The position numbers and the translations under genes are program-made. A stretch of DNA of 64,000 bases. Origin: Penium margaritaceum. Lineage: Eukaryota; Streptophyta; Zygnematophyceae; Desmidiales; Peniaceae. Shown piece by piece: positions 38,200 to 49,449 of the stretch. The DNA lies in the NCBI GenBank assembly GCA_023375785.1, contig SZWC01000811.1:2672-66671 (forward strand), written 5' to 3'. Each line of letters starts with the position of its first letter. Positions within the stretch are counted from its first letter, which is position 1. The notes under the pieces were generated by a model. It was not told where the DNA came from. It searched no databases and saw nothing but the letters and a program-made list of their open reading frames with translations.

Positions 38200-39780
38200 C
38201 CATGCTTCTTGAGGTGTCTTCAGCTGCTATGTCTGCTTCTTCTTGCCTCTCCTTCGCACAGCTACTGCAGGTGTGAGGTTCACAAGATACGTAGCCGTAC
38301 GTGCTGCTTCAGCCCAGAATCTAGGAGGCAGCTTGGCGTCAAAGAGCATGCACCTTGTCATGCCAAGGAGGGTCTGATTCATCCTCTCTGCTACGCCGTT
38401 GCTTTGAGGTGAGTAGGGAGTAGTTTTCTAGTGTTCAATGCCCTGTGCCTTGAGCCACTCCCTGCAGGCTTCGTACTCCCTCCCACTGTCCGTCCTGAAT
38501 TCCTTCACCTTCCTTCCACTCTGTCGCTTGACCATAGCAACAAAGGCTTGCAGATTCTCCTTCACCTCACTTTTCTTTTTGAGAAAGTATATCCAGACCT
38601 TGCGGCTGTTGTCGTCGATGCATGTGAGGAAATATCTGCTGCCTCCATTGGACGGTATGCGAAAGGGACCACACACGTCACAGTGGATGAGGTCAAGGGT
38701 GTGAGAGCATGCGTACCATTACGCTTTAAAGTTTTCTTCTTGGCCTTTCNTGCGAATTGCTTCATCCCACTCAGCTTTGTCAGGCCGCGCGAGTGCCTCT
38801 GCAACAGACGTTGGCTCCTCTTGAACCATGAACGAATAGTTGAAGCCTGTCCATTCACCCCTATCTGCATCGTAATGCTGCCGAGGAACTTTCAGACGTG
38901 AACTGCTTCTTGGACCTTCTTGCTGTTGCTGTTGATGTAGAGGCTGGAGGTTTGTTTTGTCGTCGATGGGGGGAGAGGTATCCTCCTCATGGTCTGGAGG
39001 ATCAGATACGTCGGACTCGGAGGCTGATCCCTCCAAGTCATCTTCATCAGCTTCTCTCCCTGTTGTAGTACCCAGCCCATGCCATTGTGCTGGTGCTTCG
39101 TCTCCCTCCTCAAGAAGAGTGAGCCACTCTCCCTGTTTTGGAGTGTTCTTAAGTTCAAGAAGCTCTCCCTTACTTACTGAACGTTCGTTGAAATCCACAT
39201 CTTTGCTGCGGATGACCTTCTTAGCTCCTAGGTCCCACATTCTATAAGCTCTGTGGGCGGTGTCATAGCCGATGAAAATACACTTTCGTGCTCTTGCATC
39301 GAGCTTTCCAGGACCCTCACCCGCCTGGACCTTGGCAAAGCCGGTGCAACCGAACACCTTGAGATGGGAGGCGTCCGGCTTCTTGCCCGACCATGCTTCT
39401 TGAGGTGTCTTCAGCTTCTGTGTCTGCTTCTTCTTGCCTCTCCTTCGCAGAGCTGCTGCAGGTGTGAGGTTCACAAGATACGTAGCCGTGCGTGCTGCTT
39501 CAGCCCAGAACCTAGGAGGCAGCTTGGCGTCAAAGAGCATGCACCTTGTCATGCCAAGGAGGGTCTGATNACAAAGGCTTGCAGATTCTCCTTCACCTCA
39601 CTTTTCTTTTTGAGAAAGTATATCCAGACCTTGCGGCTGTTGTCGTCGATGCATGTGAGGAAATATCTGCTGCCTCCATTGGACGGTATGCGAAAGGGAC
39701 CACACACGTCACAGTGGATGAGGTCAAGGGTGTGAGAGCATGCGTACCATTACGCTTTAAAGTTTTCTTCTTGGCCTTTC
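38200..39780 (-). pseudogene. Integrase region of copia family 2 (assembly uncertain)
   Basis: Integrase core landmarks are present ([21 protein letters not shown], then LLQ/ATYLVNLTPAAALRR). Part of this region and of the following linker appears twice between about 37.5 and 39.8 kb with nearly identical sequence, next to isolated Ns. A real tandem duplication and a misjoined contig are both possible, so I give no residue positions. Confidence 0.7.
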
Positions 39781-40021
39781 CTTGAAGGCATGGCTCACAC
39801 AAGATCCCAGCTCCCTCCGCCTCATCACCTAGCTCCATCCCACGCACTAGCTCCTGCTTATCCATGAGTACCAATGTGCGATGAGCCACGTGCCCAAAGC
39901 GCCTGTGCCACAGGTTCTCTGACAATGTAAACTGGCTAGAATGAACAGCCTCGGTGGCTGCATTTGCTTCTGGTTTTGTTGTCGAATCTTCCGGTGCCAC
40001 TGCTTCCGCTGGTCCAACATG

Positions 40022-41344
40022 TCATTCGTCATCAGAGTCTGCATTGTTGCTCTCCTCATCATCACTCCCGGCCAAAGATTCAGCCGTTGATGTTGTCTTG
40101 GTTTGCAAGACGTAGAGTCCATCAACGCGAGGGACCTGTGCAACAACCTTCTTGGCAGGGTAGGAAATGCTGATGTCCTTGGTAGGGACTATCACTGCTT
40201 CCTTCTCTATAAAAACAACTGTCATGCCATGGTCAGTTATCTTAGAGACGGAGAGCAGGTTGGCTGTGAAGGAGGGCAAGTAGACTACCCCCTCTAGCTT
40301 GAGGTCGGAGTCCGCACCGTTGACACCCACTGTGACCAGCTTGTCACCAATCCCCTCAGCTGCCTCAACCTTGCCGTTGGTAACTCTGAAGTTTTTGTTG
40401 CATGGAGCAAGAGAGATGAAGTCTCTCTTCTCATAGGTGGTGTGCTCGTTTGTACCCGAGTCAAGGTCGTAAGCTCCTGGCCTGAGTATCGCCCTCCCTT
40501 TGTTGGAGGCACACTCGGCCATCAAGCTTGTGGGATCCTTCCCACCATGTCCCCCTCGCCATTCATCCTCGTCTCCTCCCTCCTTCTTGGGTGCCCGGCA
40601 CTCCCGAGCCCAGTGTCCAGCCTTACCACAGTTATGGCAGTTTCCTTGACGCTTTGGATCCCTTCCACTAGTGCCGTTATTTCCCTTGTATCCAGAGGAG
40701 GAGGTATTACGAAAGGCACCGCTGCTTTGTGAGGCAAAGGCAGCCATGTTTGCTTCACTACTGCTGCGACGCATGGCTTCATTCCATACATACTCCGATA
40801 CGGTGGTGTAGGATACTTGCTCTTCCGTCCACCCTCCAATCACTGTGATCATCGGACCCCAGCTCTCCGGCAGCGTCATCAGAAAAATCATGGCCTGCAT
40901 GTCCGATTTCAGGTCCCACCCCATGCCGTTGGCTTGTTGCAAGAGAGTCTCAAACTTCTGCATAAAGACGGAGACATCCTCCCCTTCACCAAGCCTCATA
41001 CTGATGAGGTTTTGTAGAATGAAGAGACGGTTGGCAAGTGAGGAGGGCTGAAACACCTTGCCCAGTTTGGCGTATGCCGCGGCTGCCACTGTACAACCGC
41101 TGATGTGTGAGAGGACTGAGGGTTGTATGGAGGACACGAGAACGGCAAGAGCCTTCTTGTTGAGCTTGACCCTTGCCACAAGGTCAGCACCCTCCTCCTT
41201 TGGTGCTGGGATACTTCCGTCAAAATATCCTAGCAAGTCTCTATCATCCATGATGATCTCAAACTGCCACTTCCACAGAGCAAACTCCTCTCCATCAAAC
41301 TTGAGGATGGGAGAATGATTCCCTGGTTCCCCTGTCCCTGCCAT
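40022..41344 (-). pseudogene. Gag and protease start of copia family 2 (440-codon open frame)
   Basis: The frame opens at 41344 (MAGTGEPGNHSPILKFDGEE) and runs 440 codons. Residues about 15-200 are a plant copia Gag (UBN2-like: FALWKWQFEIIM, NRLFILQNLISM, IFLMTLPESW). A CCHC zinc knuckle (CHNCGKAGHWAREC) lies at residues 236-249 and would bind element RNA. LDSGTNEHTT at about 294-303 is the protease active-site start, followed by DHGMTVVF, typical of copia protease. A Met in this context is the only sensible start, about 300 bases below the primer-binding site. The frame is intact over this length. Confidence 0.92.
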
Positions 41345-41647
41345 CCCTACACCTACAACTGCTACAGTTGCTGCACCTGTTGTTGATGCCGATGCACCTG
41401 TGTTTGAGGCCGTTGTAGGCTGTTGGTGAGAAGAGGCAACTGCTGGCCCTATTCACGTTGGCCGATGCAAGCAGATGTAGGCTGATGTAGGCTGATGTCA
41501 GCTCCCAAGGCAGAAAGGTGCAGATGTGTTGCATTCCCCTCCGGCTGATGATTGACCTGCAAACAGAGAGGATGGGTGAGAGCGAAGGCGCTCTCACTGC
41601 TTGTGACATTGGCGGTTGCGTGCGTGAAACTTCTCTAACCAGAGGAG
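41345..41647 (-). other. Copia family 2 leader
   Basis: Untranslated leader between primer-binding site and gag. It contains repeats of the decamer AGGCTGATGT (plus strand, 41461-41502), shared in form with the leader of copia family 1. An acceptor-like sense motif TGTTTGCAG is near 41557-41565. No other feature seen. Confidence 0.7.
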
Positions 41648-41661
41648 TGGGCCCATAACCC
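41648..41661 (+). promoter_or_regulatory. Primer-binding site matching initiator tRNA-Met anticodon arm
   Basis: The plus strand reads TGGGCCCATAACCC, identical to the anticodon arm of eukaryotic initiator tRNA-Met (CAT anticodon in the middle). The element sense strand is its complement and lies two bases inside the 5' LTR. Drosophila copia is known to prime with a cut tRNA-iMet fragment at such a site. The usual plant copia site complementary to the tRNA 3' end (TGGTATCAGAGC) is not seen here. Confidence 0.85.
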
Positions 41662-41663
41662 TT

Positions 41664-42317
41664 TGTTAGCTACTGAGCTAACCACCTCCGGTAGAGAAGC
41701 CGCGAAACCAAAAAAACTCACAAAGGTTTTTACACCTTCTTCCTTTGCAGGTATGTGTCGTGCACCCCAAACTTAATCAGGCATACACTTCACCTTCAAG
41801 AGTACTAACGCCTTAGCATTACATCTCAAGAAGAGCTCAAGTCGTCAATACGCAAGAGAGCATCAAGCAAGGGTTAATTGATCAGCATGCAAGACAAGTC
41901 CTTTTATAGCTCTCTGTCTAGTCCTAGAACTCAAAAGCACATTCCTAAGAAGTGGCTTGACCCTGCCACATCACCAAGAGACTTGCGCTATGGGCTTGAC
42001 ACATAAGCATCCTTGTGCCAAGGTGATTGATCAGCCGTGTTGCTTCCCTAAAGCAATGGACTTTCTTTCTTGGAAGCTTCTAAAACAACCAAGATGTGCA
42101 TGGGGCCACGATCGAGCCCATGACCTCTCACTTGGCCAAATCAACAAAATGGCCAAGATAACCACTCACCTACATGGTGTACTCACAGGTCATATCTCAC
42201 ATGAGACAGAGCATAGCTGAGTCACCCTACAACAAATCCAGGGGTCATACCTCCACAAGGGGCAGAGCATTCCTGATCCGTCGTACAAGACTGAACAAGG
42301 GGCAAACATATTCAACA
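41664..42317 (-). repeat. Copia family 2, 5' LTR (654 bp)
   Basis: TGTTAGCTACTG to ATATTCAACA, followed by GTCCC. It pairs with 35485-36138. Confidence 0.95.
41902..41909 (-). promoter_or_regulatory. TATA box in copia family 2 5' LTR
   Basis: Sense CTATAAAA followed by GGA lies about 408 bases into the LTR, a normal place for the U3 promoter. It is kept in both LTRs. The transcription start would be some 25-35 bases farther in. Confidence 0.7.
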
Positions 42318-42322
42318 GTCCC
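42318..42322. repeat. Target site duplication GTCCC, right
   Basis: Matches 35480-35484; gypsy sequence continues beyond it. Confidence 0.92.
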
Positions 42323-44095
42323 AAGGTTACACCACCTCGAGTGGATGATGCATCACAGGTGATGAGTGCTGCAACAAAGGGTTGGCTGTTCTCGCGGCCT
42401 GCTCCCCGCCGCAGTGTCGGCTCACCAGTCCGTGGTAGGCTCCGAGTTCTCCACCAGCAGAGGGCTGCTCCAATGATGGTGGGGTATCGGAGAACCACTG
42501 CGGTGCCAGGACCACAGCCTCCTGCCCCTCCGATCCGTGCTGGGACTGGCTGGATCCGCGGTTGCCATGATTAGAGATAGTCTCCACTTCCACATGCTCA
42601 CCCAGGGCGTCCATGATATGACGCCAGTGCAGCTCTTCCAGCCACACGGCCACCCGATGGTATTGAGCGAGCAGATCGGAGCCTGATGAGGAGCTGACTG
42701 GGGTGCGAAACAGCACAAAAGAGGAGTTCCGGCTGCCTGCGTAGATGATGGCTTGTCGCGGCAGGAAGCACCGCACTGATGACTGCCGCTGTCATTGCCT
42801 GAGATCCTCATACACAAAGCTTTGCGTCGTCATCAATGACTGATCTGAAGGATGCGTGCAGTTCCGGTGAGCAAATAGCAAGTAACCGTCCACACTCACT
42901 GCACCATGACACTGATACCCCCAATTTTGCCGCGTCCCTAACTTCCTTCGTGCCTGCTCTGCTCCTCGCTATCCGCGGACTCTGCACAACCACAGCGCTA
43001 GCTGCTTGTCTGTGCTTGCTTAGCTACAGATCTACGGTCATGACCCCGACCAATGAACGATTCCACAGATTGCAGATCTGAGCTTACACGTGGGATCCTC
43101 ATCGGTAAGTGACACTCTGCGGTCCACTTCCCGCCACACGCGAGCCGCCACCTCGTGGCTTCCAGCTCCTCTCCGCGGAACCTCGTTCTGCAGCCGTGTA
43201 CAGGCAAGGACATGGCTAGCACTTCACTTCAACTCGGGTTTTGGTCACTCACGCACTTGATCTCGCAGTCCGCGCCTATGACATGAGAGGGAACACAAAG
43301 CAGGGACGCGGAATGCGGAAGTACAGATGGGAGCGGCAAATGTCTTTGATAATCAGGAACACAGTACATGATCTAGCGGAGTATCCAGTCGAGAGAAATC
43401 CGGAGTTAAGAACAACTTGTACTACTACTGCCTAGGCCTTATCTAGTTGGGACTCCGCATGTCGTTTCTACAGGCCGGCGGTCTCATCCCTCACATATCA
43501 TCCTCTTTCCCCCTACTTGGACTCCACGCGGTGCGGTTACACACCGTGGGTCTCGTCCTCACACTCAGGGAACATCATCTATATTCCTACGTCTTCTTCT
43601 TCATCTGCGGCTTGTACATGTGGTCTTCGTGTTTTTCCTTGAACATTTTTTTTCCACGGTGCGTCCTCAGATACTCTCCCCGTGATTAAGGCGCTGATTT
43701 CCATGCTGATTGGTTGTTACTTCCCTGGTTGCCTTGTCTGCCTGCTGTCCTACCTGTCTCTGCTTGATTTCCTCTGTGATTGCTTCCCCTTCCGCGGTTC
43801 GTCCGCTGTTCCTTTCCCACCCCGGATCCCCCCACTGCTTCTTCTTGCCCTTTCAGAGCTTCTGCCACAAGTTCTTGAGATGGCTAAGGGGCTGCCACCG
43901 GAGATGACAATGTCAACCTGCGGCATACGCTCAACATGTGACCCATCCGCATTGCTGTTAGACTCCGCGCTACCCCATGCTCGACCACGCATACCGCGGG
44001 AGCCAGCGTTCCTTGCGCAGCTTCCATCATGCCCTAGATGCTTTGGCACGGATTGACCTCCTCACAAATCTGTGGTAGGAGTTTGTCTGACAACA
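42323..44095 (-). mobile_element. Gypsy 5' end: gag start, leader and probable 5' LTR
   Basis: This is the continuation of the gypsy element beyond the copia insertion. About 42327-42776 is a coding-like gag start (LGEHVEVETISNHGNRGS). The rest, to 44095, has no protein resemblance and should hold the leader and 5' LTR. The outer terminus is clear (plus strand ends CTGACAACA against satellite). The inner LTR border is not; a TG following CACTGCACCA near 42907 is one candidate. No second LTR exists in the window for comparison. Confidence 0.6.
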
Positions 44096-46580
44096 TGGTG
44101 TTCCCAAACCATTCTTTGATAACACCAGGTGGTTAACGTTGACCACACACAGTGGATTTCTTTGGTCAAAGGTAGTACATATGCCTACTTTGGTCGGTCA
44201 TTGTGTATGGTAGCCACACCGTGCTACTACCGATTGAAGGTCGTTTTACTTGCTAGTTGAGAACTGATATTCCCAATCCATTGTTTCCCCCTCTGACCAT
44301 TTGTGACTCGTGTTATGGTTGGTGAACAATGACCACCCGTGTTTAAATTTGTTGGTCATGGCCAGAGACATATGCCTACTTTGGTTGTTTGGTGTGCATA
44401 GTAGCCAGACCGTGCCACAACGCATTGAAGTTCTTTGTCCTTTCTAGTCAATAGATAGGGTTCCCAAACCGTTGTCTCTCCCTCTGACCATTTGTGACTC
44501 GTGATTAAGTTGTTAATGTTGAAAACACATAGTGGACTTCTTCGGTCATAGTCAGTGACGTATGCATCCTTTGTCAACGTTGGTCGCTGTGCCCGCTAGC
44601 CACACCGTGCCACTACTCGTTGAAGGTCTTTGTACTTGCTAGTTGATAACTAGTGTTCCCAACCCATTGTTTCCCCCTTTGACCATTTGTGACTCATGTT
44701 ATGAGTTTTCAACATTGACCACAAACTGTGAAGTTCGTTTGGTCATGGTCAGTGACATAGGCCTAGTTTGGATTGTCACTGTACATGGTAACCACGCCGT
44801 GTCACTACGTTTTGAAGGTCTTTGTGCTTTCTAGTTGATAGCTAGTCTTCCAAAACCATTATTACACCCGTCTCACTATCTGTGACTTGTGTTGTGAGTT
44901 GTCAACGTTGACCACATGAAGTGAAATTCTTTGGTCATGGTCAGTGACATTTGCATACTTTGTTTTTTCACTGTGCATGGTAGCCACACAGTGCCACTAC
45001 ATATTGAAGGTAGTTGTACTTGCTAGTCGATAAGTAGTATTCACAAACCATTATCTTCCACTCTGACCATTTGTGACTCGTGTTATGAGTTGTCAAAGAT
45101 TACCACACATGGTGACATGATTTGGTCATGGTCAGTGACATATGCCTACTTTGGTTGGTCATTGTGCATGGTATCCACAAGGTGCCACAACTCATTGAAG
45201 GTCCTTGTGCTTGCTAGTTGATACCTGCTCTTCCTAAGCCAGTGTTTCCCCCTCTGACCATTTGTGACTTGTATTATGAGTTGTCAACGTTGACCACACA
45301 CAGCGGATTTTATTGGTCAAAGGCAGTACATATGCCTACGTTGGTCGGTCATTATGCATGGCAGCCGAACCGTACTACTACTGATTGAAGGTCGTTAAAC
45401 TTGCAAGTTGATGACTGCTATTCCCAGACCATTGTTTCCCCCTCAGACCATTTTTGACTCGTGTTATGGTTGGTGAACGTTGACCACCCATATTGAAATA
45501 ATTTGGTCAGGATGAGTGACATATGCCTAGTTTGGTTGTTTGGTGTGCATAGTAGCCACACAGTGCCATTACGTATTGAAGTTCTTTGTCCTTTCTAGTC
45601 GATACACAGGGTTCCCAAATCATTATCTCTCCATCAGATCATTTTTGACTCATGTTATGAGTTGTCAATGATGACCACACATAGTGGACTTCTTCTGTCA
45701 TAGTCAGAGATGTATGCATCCTTGTATTGGTCACCGTGCACTCTAGCCACATCGTGCCACTACTTGTTGACGGTTTTTGTACTTGCTAGTTGTTAACTAG
45801 TGTTCCCAACCCATTGTTTCCCCCTCAAACCATTTGTGACTCGTGTTATGAGTTTTCAACGTTGACCACACACTGTGCAATTCTTTTGGTCATGTTCGGT
45901 GACATATGCCTACTTTGGTTCGTCATTGTACATGGTTACCATGTCGTGTCACTATACATTGAAGGTATTTGTGCTTTCTAGTTGATAGCTAGTCTTCCCA
46001 AACTATTGTTTCCCCCTCTGACTATTTGTGACTTGTGTTGTGACATGTCAACGTTGACCACATGAAGTGAAATTCTTTTGTCATGGTTAGTGACATATGC
46101 ATACTTTGGGTTTTCATTGTGCATTGTAGCCACACTTTGCCACTACATGTTGAAGGTATTTGTACTTGCGAGTCGATAACTACTATTCGCAAACCATTAT
46201 CTTCCACTCTGACCATTTGTCACTCCTGTTATGAGTTGTCAAAGTATAGCAAACATAGTGATATTATTTGGTCATGGTCAATGACATATGCCTACTTTGG
46301 TTGGTCATCGTGCATGGTATCCACACTGTGCCATAACGTATTGAAGGTCCTTGTGCTTGCTAGTTGATACCTGGTGTTCCCAAACCATTGTTTCCCCCTC
46401 TGACCATTTGTGACTGGTGTTATGAGCTTTCAACGTTGACCACACACAGCAGATTTCTTTGGTCAAAGGCAGTACATATGCCTACTTTGGTCGGTCATTG
46501 TGCATGGCAGCCAAACTATACTACTACAGATTGAAGGACATTGTACTTGCTAGTTGAGAACTGATATTCCAAGACCATTG
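44096..46580 (+). repeat. Satellite array II
   Basis: About 2.5 kb of the same hexameric satellite, same orientation as array I. It resumes in a D-class monomer after the gypsy element, with about 50 scrambled bases first, and has A-class starts near 44649 and 45796. It stops in an E-class monomer at AGACCATTG where copia copy B begins. Variants in the last B, C, D and E monomers are shared with the end of array I. No gene seen. Confidence 0.93.
46576..46580. repeat. Target site duplication CATTG, left of copy B
   Basis: CATTG precedes the LTR and occurs again at 52819-52823. The E-class satellite text AGACCATTGTTTCCCC is continuous across the insertion with exactly these five bases doubled. 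Confidence 0.88.
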
Positions 46581-47265
46581 TGTCAACCGGCATGATGCAA
46601 ACGGAGTAGAAAAGAGGGCTGTCACAATAGCACCTGCCGTCCGCTCCTAGCATTTCAGCTAGGAGAAGATATCACCCTCAGGATCACGGTTCCACACTGA
46701 GAAGTTCGTAGGCAATCACTTGCTAGCAACTGTGTCCACTTAACACTTGGTCACTTTCGCGCGAGGTGCTAGTCAAAGACTAACTCTTGGGGCTTAGACC
46801 AACCAGTGTCTTTTTTGTACTGTTCCTTAGTTGGACAACTCTGTGAGGAGCATCTAAGGCCACATTGTGTAATTAGAATGAGGAATGAGCCTGGTACATA
46901 TAGCCCTAGGCCTAGTTTCTAAGGTGTGTGGCTAGTGGCACTTTTGGGGTGGTCACTCCACACCACCTCACCAGTCCGCCAATTGGTGCATTCACTGTCC
47001 GCCAGGTGGCGCACTCTCCTCATGCATGGAGAAATGTTTAATAAACCTTCCCCGTGCTGGAAGGTCACAAACCTCCTGCGCACATCAAGACTCGATCACA
47101 AGACCTGTTGTTCCTAAGTCCAGCATGCTATCAGTTGCGCTACACTTCTGGTGTCTCGCTTGGACATGCCCCACAAACAAGGTTTGGGGGACTTACTCCA
47201 AGGGAGCAGTGCATGCCCAACCTGTCCGTCAAGCCATAGCAGTGGCCATGGGGTATAGAAGATCA
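46581..47265 (-). repeat. Copia family 1 copy B, 3' LTR
   Basis: Starts TGTCAACCGG after satellite and ends near GAAGATCA, about 685 bp. The purine run (sense GGAGAGATTTT) follows on the inner side. Confidence 0.92.
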
Positions 47266-47366
47266 AAAATCTCTCCGTTGCACCTTAGGCCACCTGATGT
47301 GGTAGTTTTCTTTGGCATGAGCCTGTAGCTCTAGGTTGTCTTTGTGCACGTCAACTTTCTTGGTCT

Positions 47367-47960
47367 TTAGTTCTCATCTCTTGCATCCACCATGCCGACT
47401 CCTCGAGCACCTGCAACATGCAAGTTGCTGTCTAATGGCTTTATCAAGAAGTCAGCAAGCATTTTATTGGTTGCTACGTGCTCCAGTTCCACGACACCGT
47501 TGGCGACAAGGTCACGTGAGTAGTGGTTTCGAATATCGATGTGCTTTGTACGCCGAGAGATCATGTCGTCCTCTGCCATAACGATGGCACTTTGGTTATC
47601 GATGCGGATGACCGTTGCTTCCTCTTGTGGTGCCTTGATCTCATCAAGCGAACTGCGAAGCCACTGCGTTCCCTTGTACACTTCGGAGAGTGCAATGCAC
47701 TCCGCCCCAGCAGTAGAAAGCGAGACGTAGTCTTGCTTCTTGCTTGCCCACAAGACCGCACCGCCGTTGAGAAGACAGACAAATCTTGAGGTGGACCTCC
47801 TACCATCAATCCGTCCTCCCCAGTCCGCGTCCCTGTAGCATGTCAGTTGCAGCAAGTTTGACCCGTCTTGACCTCCAAAACGAAGTCCGACGTGCCGAGT
47901 TGTTTGAGGTAGCGAAATATTTGCTTCACAGCTTGCCAATGTTCTAGCTCAGGGTTGGTC
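47367..47960 (-). pseudogene. RNase H region, copia family 1 copy B (fossil)
   Basis: A 190-codon frame has RDADWGGRIDGRRSTS, ALWASKKQ-type and SLSTAGAE segments, then RTKHIDIRNHYSRDLV and the end of Pol (MLADFLIKPLD). This is the standard copia RNase H order. Confidence 0.88.
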
Positions 47961-49099
47961 ACAAACCTGCTCACCTGACCCACGGCATAGGCAATGTCAG
48001 GTCGCATTCCCACCATCGTGTACAAGAGGCTCCCAACGACGGACTGGTACGGAATGGTTTGCATCTCCCACCGGTCTGCCTCATTGCATGGTGACATGGA
48101 TGGGGAGAGCTTGCAATCGGTGGACATGGGTGTGCTGACGGGCTTCCAGTCCTCCATGTTGCAGCGCTTCAAGATGTTCATGATGTAATTGGTCTGGTTG
48201 AGCGCGATGGTGCCTGCTTTGCGGGTGTAGTGAACAGCAATCTCAAGGTAGTACTCGAGAGGTCCCATGTCCTTCATCTTAAACTTGCTGGCCAGATTTT
48301 TCTTGAGGTCTGTGAGGGCCTCCTACGAGGAAGAACACATGATGAGATCATCCACGTACAACGCCACGAGCAGCAAACCACGTTCATCCTCCCGCACGTA
48401 CACGCTCGGGTCATTCTTGCAATGTGCAAAGGCGATCTCAGCCATGAAGCTGGCCATCTCCCTATACCAGATCCGTGGGGTCTGTTTCAGCCCGTACAAT
48501 GCCTTCACCAGCTTGCACACCTTACCCTCGGGTGCTTTGACACCTTCCGGTACCTCCATTAGCACCTGGTTTTCGAGCTTCCAATAAAGGAAAGCTGTCT
48601 TCACATCCATCTGGTGGATCTCAATGTCTTTGGCGGCAGCAATGGCAAGCAGGGACCTGATTGAGGCAAACGTGACAACCGGTGTGAAGGTCTCATTGTA
48701 CTCAGATCCTGCGTGCTGTGAGAATCCTTTCGCAACGACCCTTGCCTTGTACTTGTCGATGCTATCATCTTGCTTCCGCTTCAACCTGAGCACCCACTTT
48801 AAGCCCACCACGTGAGCGTTAGCGGGTCTGTCCACCAGCACCCATATGCCATTTTCTTCGATGGACGCAAGCTCCCTGTCCACTGCCTCCTTCCACTTGG
48901 CCACATCGGGCATTGCCAGCGCCTCAGCCACAGTGAGCGGCTCACCCCGAGCCAAACAGGACCACCTCAGTCCAGTCCAGCTTCTGATGTCAGCGTCGTA
49001 CTTTGGAGTTGTTTTTCTTTTTTGTGTACTGCGACGTTGCATCGCTGGTGGATCTTTGCAATGTTGTTGCTCCTGTGCTAGTGGCTGCCCTGAATTCAA
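47961..49099 (-). pseudogene. Reverse transcriptase region, copia family 1 copy B (fossil)
   Basis: Frames at 49099-48323 and 48277-47843 carry the RVT_2 domain: GIWVLVDRPANAHVVGLKWV, KARVVAKGFSQHAGSEYNE, MDVKTAFLYWKL, LYGLKQTPRIWY, the YVDD motif with DLIMCSSS, then MKDMGPLEYYL and RPDIAYAVGQVSRFV. All catalytic landmarks are visible. It is broken between frames. Confidence 0.9.
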
Positions 49100-49449
49100 G
49101 TTTCTTCTTTTGAAGAGCCACAGGCCTCCGAGCTGTTTTCAGAGGCCTCGGACGTCTCCGACTGTGTCTTGGTGCTCGCCACTACGTCAGCCTGCGCAGC
49201 CGCTCTCCCTGCCACACCACTGTTCTTTACAGTCTGCTGTACAGGCACCAGTTGCCAGTTTTTGGGAGCTTGATCTCCTGACTCCAGCAGCACCAACCAC
49301 TCTCCCTGTTCTGGAGCTTGCGTGGGATCAAGCATCTCTTCCTTGCCTGGTTTCCTCTCGTCAAAGGTTATGTCCCAACTGGTGATGAGTCTTCTTCCTG
49401 CCAGGTCCGACAGGCGGTAGGTCTTGTGGGCCGTCTCATAACCCACCAT

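Larger units (their letters stand above)
35485..42317 (-). mobile_element. Copia family 2 element with both LTRs, inserted in gypsy
   Basis: A complete-length Ty1/copia element on the minus strand. In sense order it has the 5' LTR (41664-42317), primer-binding site, leader, gag-protease, integrase, reverse transcriptase-RNase H, polypurine tract and 3' LTR (35485-36138). The LTRs are each 654 bp, start TG, end CA and differ at about 23 positions (3.5 percent) by eye, so it is the youngest LTR element here; at commonly assumed plant rates this is a few million years. The GTCCC duplication shows a simple insertion into the gypsy element. Large open frames remain, but an internal stretch appears twice and three isolated Ns lie in the same region, so the assembled internal structure is doubtful. 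Overall it looks nearly whole, with a handful of breaks. Confidence 0.95.
30558..44095 (-). mobile_element. Ty3/gypsy element, 3' truncated, split by copia family 2
   Basis: This is a minus-strand Ty3/gypsy fossil. From high to low coordinate: probable 5' LTR and leader, gag start (about 42330-42800), the copia family 2 insertion (35485-42317), a proline- and glutamine-rich gag remainder, aspartic protease, reverse transcriptase and the start of RNase H. It then stops at copia copy A with no integrase and no 3' LTR. The own length visible is about 6.7 kb. The high-coordinate end reads GACAACA on the plus strand right before satellite, a plausible LTR terminus (sense TGTTGTC). The element is older than the copia insertion it carries and is broken in many places. 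Confidence 0.85.

Noticed and set aside
41648-41661. A tRNA-Met gene
   Set aside because: Only the anticodon arm sequence is present. There are no acceptor, D or T arms, and it lies exactly where an LTR-element primer-binding site belongs.
42907-44095. Exact gypsy 5' LTR of about 1.19 kb
   Set aside because: The outer end is convincing but the inner start near CACTGCACCA-TG is only a guess; without a second LTR I did not annotate it as such.
47994-48562. Plus-strand frames over the copia reverse transcriptase regions
   Set aside because: Antisense shadows of conserved Pol text; the same shadows recur in all copies.
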